Below the pieces are notes generated by a model. It saw only the letters and a list, made by a program, of their open reading frames with translations. It made no database searches and was not told the origin of the DNA. DNA of 64,000 bases from Thermococcus sp. (GTDB lineage Archaea; Methanobacteriota_B; Thermococci; Thermococcales; Thermococcaceae). Made by a program: the position numbers and the translations under genes. Each line of letters opens with the position of its first letter. Within the stretch, counting starts at the first letter, position 1. The DNA lies in NCBI RefSeq assembly GCF_015523185.1, contig NZ_WAKV01000055.1:1-64000 (forward strand), given 5' to 3'. Positions 42,480-50,804 of the stretch are shown here, one piece after another.

Positions 42480-42972
42480 CGGCCCTCGCCATCCCAACGG
42501 CTACGAGGGCCTTTGCTATGTCCAGGGGCACGAAAGGAAGGACGCCGATGTAGAGGGCCTTTGCAAAGTTGCCCCCTAAGTAAAGGCCGAGCCTAAGCCA
42601 GCCGAGTAGATAGATGATGCCAAGGGCCAAAAGGGAACCGGCAATCCAGAGGTACGAACTCTTAAACCGCTCTGCAAAGAGGCCCGCGATAAACGAGGCA
42701 AGCGGAAAGGCCAGGAGGTAGCCACCGGTGGGGCCGTAAAGGTGGGCAAAACCACCCGTAAAGCCGGCAAATACGGGAAAACCAACCGCACCAGCTAAGA
42801 TGTAAATGGCCTGAGTTAAAAACCCGAGCCTCGCACCAAGGAGAAGACCTGACAGGATGACCATGAAGACCTGCAACGTGAATGGAACGGGCCCTAAGGG
42901 TATTTCAATCTGGGCACTCACGGCAGTTAATGCCACGAAGAGAGCGGTTAGAGATACTTCCCTCGCATTCAT
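42454..42972 (-). CDS. bioY: BioY, biotin-specific S component of an ECF transporter
   Basis: The 172-residue membrane protein has six hydrophobic segments and the BioY signature: IEIPLGPVPFTLQVFMVILS, YILAGAVGFPVFAGFTGGFA, LYGPTGGYLLAFPLASFIAG. It binds biotin and works with the EcfA/EcfT module encoded divergently next to it. The start at 42972 lies about 25 nt from a TATA box and has no ribosome-binding site, so the mRNA is probably leaderless. A GTG further upstream would fall in the promoter. Confidence 0.95.
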   Translation of the reverse strand: MNAREVSLTALFVALTAVSAQIEIPLGPVPFTLQVFMVILSGLLLGARLGFLTQAIYILAGAVGFPVFAGFTGGFAHLYGPTGGYLLAFPLASFIAGLFAERFKSSYLWIAGSLLALGIIYLLGWLRLGLYLGGNFAKALYIGVLPFVPLDIAKALVAVGMARAVKRALPEF

Positions 42973-42993
42973 GTCGGCTAAATCGGGGCTCAT

Positions 42994-43001
42994 ATTTAAA
43001 A
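42994..43001. promoter_or_regulatory. Shared bidirectional TATA box between bioY and ecfA
   Basis: ATTTAAAA, within CATATTTAAAAG, is nearly palindromic. Its centre is about 26 nt from the bioY ATG on the minus strand and about 27 nt from the ecfA ATG on the plus strand. Both fit leaderless or near-leaderless starts from one element. No second TATA box is visible in the 52-bp gap. Confidence 0.55.
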
Positions 43002-43024
43002 GAGTTAGTGCTCCCGTAGGTGTG

Positions 43025-43822
43025 ATGATTAGGGTGGAAAACCTCCACTTTGCCTACAACGAACAGGAAGTCCTTAGGGGGATAGACCTTACCCTCGGGG
43101 AAGAAGTCCTTGCCCTAGTTGGCCCGAACGGGAGCGGAAAGACGACACTGGCGAAGCACCTAAACGGCCTGCTCAAGCCGGAAAAAGGCAGGGTTCTGGT
43201 CGATGGGCTCGACACGAGGGAACATACGGTAGCCGAGCTCAGCAGAAAGGTTGGTTACGTCTTTCAAAATCCCGAACACATGTTCTTTGAGGAGACGGTT
43301 TTTAATGAGGTTGCCTTCGGGCCAAAGAACCTCGGACTCGATAAGAGAGAAGTTGAGGAACGCGTGAGATGGGCCCTTAAAGCTGTAAACCTCGAAGGTT
43401 TTGAGGAAAGGGCTCCATACTCCCTCAGTGGTGGTGAGAAGCAGAGGTTGGCAATAGCCTGTGTCTTGGCAATGAGGCCAAAATATTTAATCCTTGACGA
43501 GCCCACAACTGGACTCGATTTGAAGGCCGAGAGGAGCGTTGTGGAAGTCATTAAATTCCTCAGGAAAAAGGGCCACGGAATCCTTCTCATAACCCACGAC
43601 ATGGACTTAGTTCTAGAGCTTGCCGAACGGGTTGTTCTCCTTAACGATGGAAGGAATGTCTTTGATGGGTCCGTTGAGGAGTTCTTCAGGCTCAACGTTG
43701 AAGGATACGGCTTAGAACGGCCAGAGCTTATGATTTTATCTGAGAAACTTGGGACAGGCTTCGTGAGGAGCGCCGAGGAACTGGTCGGGAGGGTCGGCGG
43801 TGATTTATCAGTTCTACGTTGA
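43025..43822 (+). CDS. bioM: ECF transporter ATPase (BioM/EcfA/CbiO-like)
   Basis: The 265-residue ATPase has Walker A GPNGSGKTT (about 33-41), the ECF-type Q-loop VFQNPEHMFFEETVFNEVAF, signature LSGGEKQRL, Walker B LILDEPTTGLD and LLITHDMD. Only one ATPase gene is present, so it probably forms a homodimer, as in BioMNY. The ATG at 43025 follows GTAGGTGTG. The open frame extends upstream through the bioY start region and is not used. It overlaps the next gene by 23 nt. Confidence 0.94.
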   Translation: MIRVENLHFAYNEQEVLRGIDLTLGEEVLALVGPNGSGKTTLAKHLNGLLKPEKGRVLVDGLDTREHTVAELSRKVGYVFQNPEHMFFEETVFNEVAFGPKNLGLDKREVEERVRWALKAVNLEGFEERAPYSLSGGEKQRLAIACVLAMRPKYLILDEPTTGLDLKAERSVVEVIKFLRKKGHGILLITHDMDLVLELAERVVLLNDGRNVFDGSVEEFFRLNVEGYGLERPELMILSEKLGTGFVRSAEELVGRVGGDLSVLR

Positions 43823-44564
43823 AAGGAAGTCCTTCCTACACTCCCTCGACCCAAGGGTTAAAATAATAGCCACGTTGCTTGGGATATCTTCTCTCATGCT
43901 CTTCAACGACCCGAAGGTTCTCGTCCCCATGTTCTTCCTAATCCTGTTCTCGGGGAAGTTCCTAGGAAGGCTTGGAATTGGAGAACAGTTAAGGCTTTTG
44001 AAGCCACTGGCATTTCTGGTCGTTCTTACCCTTTTCCTATGGCCCTTGATTTACAAACCAAGGCTTATCGGCTTTCTCCTCGGAGTTTCGTTCTCGCTTC
44101 GCCTCTTGGGTTTTGGCCTGATAACGTTTCAGCTACTCATGACAACGAGGCAGAGGGAACTTATACTCGGCTTTGTGAAGCTCGGCGTTCCCTACGAGAT
44201 AGGCCTGACTCTCACCATAGCCCTCCGCTACATCCCAACGCTCTACGGCATAGCCAACACAATCATGGACGCCCAGAGGAGTCGCGGTCTTGAGCTCGAT
44301 AGGGGCAATATATTGAGCAGAATAAGGAAGACCGTCCCAATCCTGATTCCGCTGATAGTTGCCTCCCTCAAAACCGCCCACGAGCTCAGCATAGCCCTTG
44401 AGAGCAGGGCCTTTGGAGCGGGCAAGAAAAGGACGTTTTACAGGGACATTAAAATGAGAGGAACGGATTATGCTGTTTTCTTCACCGTTGTTTTGACCTT
44501 TGCCCTGCTCCTGTACCTGCGTTTTGTCCACGGGTTTGGGCACATACTCATCTACCAGCAATGA
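43800..44564 (+). CDS. bioN: ECF transporter transmembrane protein (BioN/EcfT)
   Basis: This 254-residue membrane protein has the EcfT layout: SLDPRVKIIATLLGISSLML at the N-terminus, several hydrophobic segments, and the two coupling motifs AQRSRG (about 160) and ALESRAFG (about 200) that contact the ATPases. It starts with GTG inside the ATPase gene. With bioY across the promoter it completes a biotin importer. Its 3' end overlaps the convergent hypothetical gene by 17 nt. Confidence 0.93.
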   Translation: MIYQFYVERKSFLHSLDPRVKIIATLLGISSLMLFNDPKVLVPMFFLILFSGKFLGRLGIGEQLRLLKPLAFLVVLTLFLWPLIYKPRLIGFLLGVSFSLRLLGFGLITFQLLMTTRQRELILGFVKLGVPYEIGLTLTIALRYIPTLYGIANTIMDAQRSRGLELDRGNILSRIRKTVPILIPLIVASLKTAHELSIALESRAFGAGKKRTFYRDIKMRGTDYAVFFTVVLTFALLLYLRFVHGFGHILIYQQ

Positions 44565-45186
44565 GTTTTACGAGAGAATCAACAGGAATCAAGTGGTCTC
44601 CAATGTTTCCTATTTGCTCAGGAGGGGCCTTTAGAACCGTTACGTTCAGCTTGTGGTGTCCCCTGTAGGAGCTTGTTCTGAGGACAAGGAGGGCATCGAA
44701 GAGCTCAGGGAGAAGGAACAGCCTTGCGAATTCACCGGGAAGGTCGAGCTCGTTGAGGGTCAGGGTTTCGTGGTGGAAGACTAATGTGAGCATCATGTCG
44801 TCCGTTTTCCGCCTGAGCTCCAAGAGGGTTTCCCGGGAGATGTTCTTGAGGGCTGGGAACTGGGAGACCAGAACGAGGGAACCATCGTCTACGTATTCGA
44901 GGGCCTGAAGAAGCTCGTCGCCGCTATAAACACTCGCCGATAACAGGTTTGAAGGCTCGACTTCGAGGGCCTTAAGAACCCCCGGAGCAAAGACCCTCTT
45001 CGGTCCGACGTGGTAGGCTTTTCCACCGCGAAGGGACTCGCCCAGAAGGGTGTGGACGAAGATAGAGCCAGCTAACTCATCGGTAGAGACAATGGCCGAG
45101 ATTGAGGCCTGACTGAACTCAAGGGGAAACCCCTCAAAGGGTTTTATTCCGCTGATTTCTTCCACTGGCTGGAAAAAGCCCGGCAT
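44548..45186 (-). CDS. Hypothetical protein with RecA-like layout but no P-loop
   Basis: The 212-residue protein alternates strands and helices (AISAIVSTDELAGSIFVHTL; GSLVLVSQFPALKNISRETL; MMLTLVFHHETLTLN; ARLFLLPELFDALLVLRTSS; KLNVTVLKAPPE). The order resembles the RecA/KaiC fold used by RadB-type proteins, with a possible Walker B-like strand at about 105, but there is no GxxGxGK loop. I do not recognise a family, and the fold call is weak. The gene appears real by its codon pattern and by lacking any alternative frame. It stands between the ECF operon and a membrane-protein gene. Confidence 0.65.
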   Translation of the reverse strand: MPGFFQPVEEISGIKPFEGFPLEFSQASISAIVSTDELAGSIFVHTLLGESLRGGKAYHVGPKRVFAPGVLKALEVEPSNLLSASVYSGDELLQALEYVDDGSLVLVSQFPALKNISRETLLELRRKTDDMMLTLVFHHETLTLNELDLPGEFARLFLLPELFDALLVLRTSSYRGHHKLNVTVLKAPPEQIGNIGDHLIPVDSLVKLIAGR

Positions 45187-45224
45187 CGTGAACCCTTCGC
45201 GGAAGTCCTATTTATCCTTTCCGC

Positions 45225-45635
45225 TCATGGATGGAACATTCCGAGGGTTGCAACTCCCATCAGTCCGAGGATTCCGGCGATGATTAGCTCAACCACAATC
45301 GCTATCAGCCACGCCAAGAACGCCCTAATCCAATCCGTGTGGAAGACGACCTTTATGACCCATACGTAGGTCACTATGAAGGCCAGCCAGCCGAGGGAGA
45401 TTCCAAACGGCCCCATTACCGAAAAGACCAGTGACACTATTCCGCCAATGATTAGCCCCAGGATTCCACCGCCGACGATTGCAACCATTGCGCCGATAAC
45501 CGATGCGTCCTTTATCCCGACAAGCTTCGCGCTGAAGGCCAGCACTAGGCCCGCTATGAATAGCGCGAAGAGAAAGCCTATCAGCGCAACTACTCCAAAC
45601 CCCGTGAAAGGTACCATTCCAGCATGCCCGTACAC
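45225..45635 (-). CDS. Small four-helix membrane protein
   Basis: The 136-residue product has four hydrophobic segments (ALIGFLFALFIAGLVLAFSA; VIGAMVAIVGGGILGLIIGG; LGWLAFIVTYVWVIKVVF; FLAWLIAIVVELIIAGILGL) and short loops. No catalytic motif is seen and I do not recognise the family. The GTG start at 45635 has GGTGAT four bases upstream; the internal ATG six codons later is an alternative. It is divergent from the DUF63 gene. Confidence 0.75.
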   Translation of the reverse strand: MYGHAGMVPFTGFGVVALIGFLFALFIAGLVLAFSAKLVGIKDASVIGAMVAIVGGGILGLIIGGIVSLVFSVMGPFGISLGWLAFIVTYVWVIKVVFHTDWIRAFLAWLIAIVVELIIAGILGLMGVATLGMFHP

Positions 45636-45726
45636 CCTATCACCCGAACTATTTACGGCGAGGTTGTTTAATAACTTGTCCCAAAAGGCCTATAAGGTTC
45701 AACTCCAACGGGAGCCGGTGGTTAGA

Positions 45727-46521
45727 ATGAGCGTTGAGAAGGCTCTATGGGACTTCTTCTACAACTACTTCTGGGAGCCGATGTTCACGAGGAGTGGCTA
45801 CAACGCTGTCAATACCTTCGTTTACGCCCTGCTGTTCGGTTTAGGGGTCATTTATTCCTACCGCTACATAATCAAGCCGTTGAAAATAAATGTTGACGAG
45901 AGGCTTTTCTGGGCTGTAACTCCAATGGTCGTCTTTGGGGCAACTGTCAGGGCTCTCGTGGACGGTGGGGTATTGCCAGAGAACCCCCTGATTTTGACGC
46001 CGGGAATCTTCTTCACGGCCTTTGCCCTAATAGTCCCGGCAATCGTTGCCGATGCAAAGCTGAAGACGTATCCAAAAATAACGATAGCGTGGGGAACCAT
46101 TCTGGCGCTCTGGGCGAACTATCTGTTGATTACCCACGCAAAGAACTGGCGCCCCTACGAGCTGACCCTAATTCACACGGCCATAAGCTGGGCTGTGGTT
46201 CTGGCGTTCTACAAGTGGAAGCCCTTCGATAAGCTCTACCTGTATCCTGTGCTGGCTCACTACTTTGACATAGCCTCAACGGTGGTGGGAATCCACTTCT
46301 ACCACTACCATGAGGTTCACTGGGTCGAGAGCCACCTTGTCCGGTGGTTCGGGGCCTACATCTACTACCCGTGGATAACCCTTATCCTGATTATCGTCTA
46401 CTACGCCCTCCGGGAGCTCGTTCCCGACGAGGAGGAGAGGAAGTTCTGGTATCTGGCGATTTATATCCTCGGCCTCGGCCCGGCGATACGCGACCCGGCT
46501 CAGATGGTCCTTCAGGTGTGA
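45727..46521 (+). CDS. DUF63 family membrane protein
   Basis: This 264-residue archaeal membrane protein has about seven hydrophobic segments and the DUF63 features NAVNTFVYALLFGLGVIYSY, RALVDGGVLPENPLILTPGI, HYFDIASTVVGIHFYHYHEV and LGLGPAIRDPAQM. The conserved Asp, His and Glu residues within membrane segments suggest a membrane enzyme or transporter, but no function is established. The ATG follows GGTGGTTAGA; the open frame runs far upstream over the divergent gene and is not used. Its last 131 nt are overlapped by the helicase gene on the other strand. Confidence 0.88.
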   Translation: MSVEKALWDFFYNYFWEPMFTRSGYNAVNTFVYALLFGLGVIYSYRYIIKPLKINVDERLFWAVTPMVVFGATVRALVDGGVLPENPLILTPGIFFTAFALIVPAIVADAKLKTYPKITIAWGTILALWANYLLITHAKNWRPYELTLIHTAISWAVVLAFYKWKPFDKLYLYPVLAHYFDIASTVVGIHFYHYHEVHWVESHLVRWFGAYIYYPWITLILIIVYYALRELVPDEEERKFWYLAIYILGLGPAIRDPAQMVLQV

Positions 46522-49012
46522 GTGTTCTTCCCTCCTCTATTTCCCTCCTCAGCCTTTTAGCCTCTTCCTCGGCCTTCCTCACGCAGAAGACCCTCGCGAT
46601 TCTCTCTACTGCTTCAAGCTTTCTCACTATCCCATCTAACCAAGTGAAAACGTCACCGGGATAGACTATTAGCCCGTAAACCTTCCTGAAATGCTCCGCT
46701 ATCTGGGTCGGGTGCTTTCCATTCCTGCGGAGCTCTATAATAAGGTTCCCAACGCGCTCCATCGCGTACTCGGTGCAGTCATCCTCACCGCACATGAAGA
46801 ACTCCTGATAGATTGTGAAGAGCCTTTCAGCTGAGTTGGGACTTAACTCCGGGATAACCTTGTCGAGCTCCTCGAGGATTGAGGCGAAGCTTGAGGAAAA
46901 GACGTTGGAGCTTATCCTTCCCCTCACGGCGCTTTCAAGCTCCCTCTGAAGCGTCCCGCTCAAATAGAGGTTCTCAAAGGGGAGCAGTTTGAGGGCAATC
47001 CAGCGGACGGGCTTCTCCCCCAGGTTCTTCCTTATGAACTCTGCTTCCCTCGGCAGGAGGAAGCTCATACTCACAGCTCTTCCATAGGGGGTGACCTCAA
47101 CGAAGGGCCTCTTCAGCCTTACAAGCTCGGACTCCTCAAGCTTTTCCAGAACTTTCTCGGCGCTCTGGTTCGCCCCGAGGCATCTCGCCTGAACCTCCTC
47201 TATGACGTCAAGCCTGTTAAAGACGCAGGAATGAGCGAGAACATTGTCTTGCTCAAGCTCGTCGCTCCACTCAACGGTGACGGGCTCTATCGGGGCAGTC
47301 AAAAGCTTGAAGGCTACCTCTTCCTCCGTTCCCTCCATCCCAGCAGAATACTTCCTACCGGGTTCGACAATTAGGTAAACTTTGCCCTTCTCGTGGTAGA
47401 GCGGTCTGCCAGCCCTTCCGAGCATCTGGTGGAATTCCCTAACGCTAAGCCATTTGTTGCCCATCGCGAGACTTTCAAAGATGACCTGCGAAGCGGGAAA
47501 GTCAACGCCAGCCCCGAGTGCCGCCGTTGTAACCACCACGTCGAGCCTTTGAGCTAAGAACTCCATCTCAGTAAGTTTCCTCTGCTTGTATGGTAAACCG
47601 GAGTGATAGGGCTTTGCTTTGAGGCCTTTACTCGTTAAATATGCTGAAAGCTCGTGCGTCCTCTTGCGCGAGAAGGTGAAGACTATAGTTTGTCCCTTGT
47701 AGCCCTGCCTGGATTTCCTCATGGCTTCCGCCTTACAAAGGTTCGCTATGTGCCTCCACTTTTCCGATTCGTTGCGGGCGATGATTATGTGCCTCTCCAA
47801 ATCCACGGGCCTCTCGTCGTAGAGGACGAGCTTTAGGCCGAGCTCTTTCGCCAGCTCCTCCGGGTTTCCGACGGTAGCGCTCAAACCTATGAACTGGGCC
47901 TTTGGGTAGAGCCTCCTCAGCCTCGCGATTAGCCCATCCAAGCGGGGCCCGCGCTCCTCATCATCCAGCGTGTGAATTTCATCCACCACAATCGTTCCAA
48001 CGTTGCCAATCTTCCTTCCGGCCCTGAGGAGGTAGTCTATCCCCTCGTAGGTTCCCACTATTATGTCCGCATCTATTCCGGTATCAACGACCACGAGCTC
48101 GTCCCTCGTCTTTATACGGCTCATTCCAACGCGGATGGCAACCCTAAGGCCTAGCTTTGAATAGCGCCTCTTAAAGTCCTCGTACTTCTGATTCGCCAAA
48201 GCGACGAGGGGAACGAGGAAGAGCATCTTTTTGCCTTCCATCGCCTTTGGAATTCCAGCTAGCTCGCCGATGAGGGTCTTACCGCTGGCGGTTGCCGAAA
48301 CTACCAGGAGGTTTTCTCCTTCAAGGAGGCCGTTTTTCACGGCCAAACTCTGAACCGGGAGGAGTTCCTCAACCCCTTCCTTCTTCAGGACTTCCTTAAA
48401 CTTCTCTGGCAGTGAGAGCTCATCAATCTTAATCTTCTCAACTTTTACCCGTTTCGCCTTCAGCTCGTCCCACTTGGTTATCTCTGGATGCTTAGTCGGG
48501 TCGAAGCGGGGGTCGAAGGCGTATAGGACTTTATCAAGATCCCTAAACCTCTCCAGGAGCTTCTTCGCCTGTTCGAACATCGCTATGGTGTTGAAACGAA
48601 ACCGGAGCTCCCTCTTAAGCTCGTCCTCGGCACAGCGCTTGCAGATGTACTCGTTACGGTACTTTATCCTGTTGCCAGGCGTTAGAACCGTTATTCTACC
48701 CTCGAGGAGACAGAGACGACACAGCTCGGCCTTTTCAACTCTCTTGTTTTGAAGTCTTCGCCTGAAGTAGTCCTCCCACTCGTCGGCGTTGACTAGGACT
48801 ATTCTCGCCCCTCTCAAAAGCTTCTCTATCTCTTTAGGATTCCTGTATTGGCTTCCCTCAAGGACCTTAAAGAGCCTGCCCTCGCGCATTATGAATCGGT
48901 AAACTCTATCTGCCTTAAGTCCCTGCATCTGCGAGAGCTTCTCAGGCTCTTTCTCGATGAAAAATGCCTCAAGCTCGTTCTTCTTCCTTCCGGGCCTTAT
49001 AACGAAGAGCAT
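46391..49012 (-). CDS. Ski2-like DEAD/DEAH helicase with zinc finger and extended tail
   Basis: The 873-residue protein begins with an N-terminal domain and a four-cysteine zinc finger (CRLCLLEGRI about 102, YICKRC about 122). Helicase motifs follow: LLPVQSLAV (Q), SATASGKT (Walker A), VDEIHTLDDE, GLSATVGNPEE, FTFSRKRTHELSAYL, TTAALGAGVDFPA and QMLGRAGRP. A Ski2/Hel308-like C-terminal region comes next. The final 45 or so residues are low-complexity and Pro/Arg-rich (GRVSPGRGRGYKSPD) and are read antisense to the DUF63 gene, suggesting a lost stop codon. The start at 49012 follows GGCGGTGAAG; an upstream GTG/ATG at 49045/49042 is possible. Confidence 0.9.
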   Translation of the reverse strand: MLFVIRPGRKKNELEAFFIEKEPEKLSQMQGLKADRVYRFIMREGRLFKVLEGSQYRNPKEIEKLLRGARIVLVNADEWEDYFRRRLQNKRVEKAELCRLCLLEGRITVLTPGNRIKYRNEYICKRCAEDELKRELRFRFNTIAMFEQAKKLLERFRDLDKVLYAFDPRFDPTKHPEITKWDELKAKRVKVEKIKIDELSLPEKFKEVLKKEGVEELLPVQSLAVKNGLLEGENLLVVSATASGKTLIGELAGIPKAMEGKKMLFLVPLVALANQKYEDFKRRYSKLGLRVAIRVGMSRIKTRDELVVVDTGIDADIIVGTYEGIDYLLRAGRKIGNVGTIVVDEIHTLDDEERGPRLDGLIARLRRLYPKAQFIGLSATVGNPEELAKELGLKLVLYDERPVDLERHIIIARNESEKWRHIANLCKAEAMRKSRQGYKGQTIVFTFSRKRTHELSAYLTSKGLKAKPYHSGLPYKQRKLTEMEFLAQRLDVVVTTAALGAGVDFPASQVIFESLAMGNKWLSVREFHQMLGRAGRPLYHEKGKVYLIVEPGRKYSAGMEGTEEEVAFKLLTAPIEPVTVEWSDELEQDNVLAHSCVFNRLDVIEEVQARCLGANQSAEKVLEKLEESELVRLKRPFVEVTPYGRAVSMSFLLPREAEFIRKNLGEKPVRWIALKLLPFENLYLSGTLQRELESAVRGRISSNVFSSSFASILEELDKVIPELSPNSAERLFTIYQEFFMCGEDDCTEYAMERVGNLIIELRRNGKHPTQIAEHFRKVYGLIVYPGDVFTWLDGIVRKLEAVERIARVFCVRKAEEEAKRLRREIEEGRTLTPEGPSEPGRVSPGRGRGYKSPDTRTSSPPRRERAPGGRSRR

Positions 49013-49048
49013 CTTCACCGCCTCGGTTAGCCGTCCATTCATCACAGC

Positions 49049-49525
49049 TCAGAGTCGGGAGGCGTCCTCATCGGCGAGCCAGCAGTCCTTGAGCTCTTCC
49101 ACGACGAGGTTGGCCTCTATCGTCAGGGCGTTTATTCCAAAGGTCTTTTTTAGACTCCCCAGGAACTCCCTCAGCTCCTCCATGTCCTCGAATTCCGCCT
49201 TGATGATGACGTTGCGGTCCCCGGTTTTTATGTAGAGGAACTCGACGTTCTCGAGCGATGCGACTTCTCTCAGAAGGCTTCTCGTGTAGGGGTCAACCTC
49301 TTTGAGCCTTATGAAGATTAAAGCCCTGACGAAATTCCCTAGGAAAGACGGGTCTATAATCGCGGAGTAGCCCTTGATGGCTCCAAGCTTTTCAAGCTTT
49401 TCGATCCTGCTCTTCACGCTCGCGGGGGATAGGTTAACGCGCTTTCCCAGTTCGGTCAGAGTAATCCTGCCATTTTTTCTCAAAATCCGTAGAATCTCCC
49501 TGTCCTTTTCGTCAATTCCCGGCAT
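49049..49525 (-). CDS. Lrp/AsnC family transcriptional regulator
   Basis: The 158-residue protein has an N-terminal winged helix (DEKDREILRILRKNGRITLT; ELGKRVNLSPASVKSRIEKL) and a C-terminal RAM-type effector domain (RALIFIRLKEVDPYTRSLLR; VEFLYIKTGDRNVIIKAEFE). Such regulators respond to amino acids and control metabolic genes. The ATG follows GGTGATAGA. It lies between tyrS and the helicase; whether it controls either is unknown. Confidence 0.93.
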   Translation of the reverse strand: MPGIDEKDREILRILRKNGRITLTELGKRVNLSPASVKSRIEKLEKLGAIKGYSAIIDPSFLGNFVRALIFIRLKEVDPYTRSLLREVASLENVEFLYIKTGDRNVIIKAEFEDMEELREFLGSLKKTFGINALTIEANLVVEELKDCWLADEDASRL

Positions 49526-49553
49526 TCTATCACCGCATAAGGAAAGGAAAAAG

Positions 49554-50681
49554 TCAGCGGGTAATCTTTACCTGATTCATCAGCTCAAGCGGCTCTGGAT
49601 TTCTCTCGAAGTACTCCCTGACCGGCTTGAGGAGCTCGATGAGGTACTCAGCGACGGCGTTCTTCAAATCGAGCGGGTGGAGCTTTCCTTCGGCGAAGTC
49701 CCTCTTGAGCTCCTCGAAGGTCGTGTATGTAACGTCTCCGCCGAACTTAGCCGGCCTGTGGATGGTAAATTCAGTCGGCTCCTCGCGGAAGATTATGTAC
49801 TCGGCCCAGTCCAGAACGGGGTTGTAGTTGACCTCTTTAGCTGGACAGAAGGCCTTCCTGAGCTTCTGCCTGATTTCCTCTGGACTGTCGTGGATGAACA
49901 CTGCTGAGTAGGGCTTGCTCTTGCTCATCTTCATCTGGGTCTTGAGTTCTTTGAACTGCTCCTCGCTCTCTATTGGCCAGACCGGCGGTTCCTGAAGGCC
50001 GAGGAGGAGGTGGTGGTGTAGAGCTACCGGTTTGAGCTTCTCGCCCTTCCACTCGAGGGGATGATATTTTAGCTTCTGGGCCACTTCAATCGCTATCACG
50101 TGGGCCTTCCTCTGATCCATTCCTGCATGAGCGATAGTAACGCCCTGGTAGAATATGTCCGCCACCTGCATTGCCGGGTAAATCAGCTTGGCGAAGTCTA
50201 TGGCCTCTCCCATCTGCCGACCCATTATCGTTATCGAGCGCATCATTCTGGCTAGCGTTACGTTCTTTGAGATGTCTATTACCGTCTGCCAGTAATCACC
50301 TTTCTCCAGTATCTCGCTCGCTAAAACGAACTCAACCTTCTCCGGGTCGCCACCCATGACCTTAATACTCTGCTTCATGCCCTCCTTGAAGTATGTTAAG
50401 GCAACCTTCTGTATCGTCTCAAGGTCACCCCCGAGCTTGTCGTTAATCCAGCTGTGCCAGTCCGCTAAGAAAATTCTGGTCTTGATGCCAGCCTTCTGGA
50501 GGTCGGCTATTTTAGCGCCTGCCATCAGCCCGGTTCCGAGGTGAATGTAACCGCTTATCTCGAATCCGATGTAGTGTTGCATGGGAATTCCTACCTCAAA
50601 GAGGTGCCTCAGGTTCTCCTCGGTGAGGAGCTCCTCGGTCGGTTTCCTCTTTATGAGCTGAATCTTCTCCTTAACGTCCAC
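49554..50681 (-). CDS. tyrS: Tyrosyl-tRNA synthetase
   Basis: This 375-residue class I synthetase has the HIGH-type motif ISGYIHLGTGLMAGAKIADL (about 45), the KMSKS motif (KTQMKMSKSKPYSAVF about 235) and the archaeal TyrRS core (QVADIFYQGVTIAHAGMDQR). It is nearly the same length as, and very similar to, Pyrococcus TyrRS. The GTG at 50681 is chosen because AGGTGGTAGTG precedes it and because the result (MDVKEKIQLIKRKPTEE) matches the known N-terminus; three earlier in-frame codons lie within the leader. Confidence 0.95.
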   Translation of the reverse strand: MDVKEKIQLIKRKPTEELLTEENLRHLFEVGIPMQHYIGFEISGYIHLGTGLMAGAKIADLQKAGIKTRIFLADWHSWINDKLGGDLETIQKVALTYFKEGMKQSIKVMGGDPEKVEFVLASEILEKGDYWQTVIDISKNVTLARMMRSITIMGRQMGEAIDFAKLIYPAMQVADIFYQGVTIAHAGMDQRKAHVIAIEVAQKLKYHPLEWKGEKLKPVALHHHLLLGLQEPPVWPIESEEQFKELKTQMKMSKSKPYSAVFIHDSPEEIRQKLRKAFCPAKEVNYNPVLDWAEYIIFREEPTEFTIHRPAKFGGDVTYTTFEELKRDFAEGKLHPLDLKNAVAEYLIELLKPVREYFERNPEPLELMNQVKITR

Positions 50682-50804
50682 CACTACCACCTGAGCCTGA
50701 AACGGCGAAAGAGTTTAAGGGCTTTGCGGAAGTTTTTCTAACCCGTTAAACTTTCAAGCGATAAGATTTATAACCGTAATATTGCTAAAGAAGACGGTGA
50801 TACC

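Noticed and set aside
42857-43024. N-terminal extension of the ECF ATPase
   Set aside because: It would run through the bioY coding region and the TATA box; the typical ATPase start MIRVENLHFAY fits the ATG at 43025.
45376-45726. Long N-terminal extension of the DUF63 gene
   Set aside because: It lies opposite the divergent small membrane-protein gene, and the conserved protein begins at the ATG at 45727, which has a ribosome-binding site.
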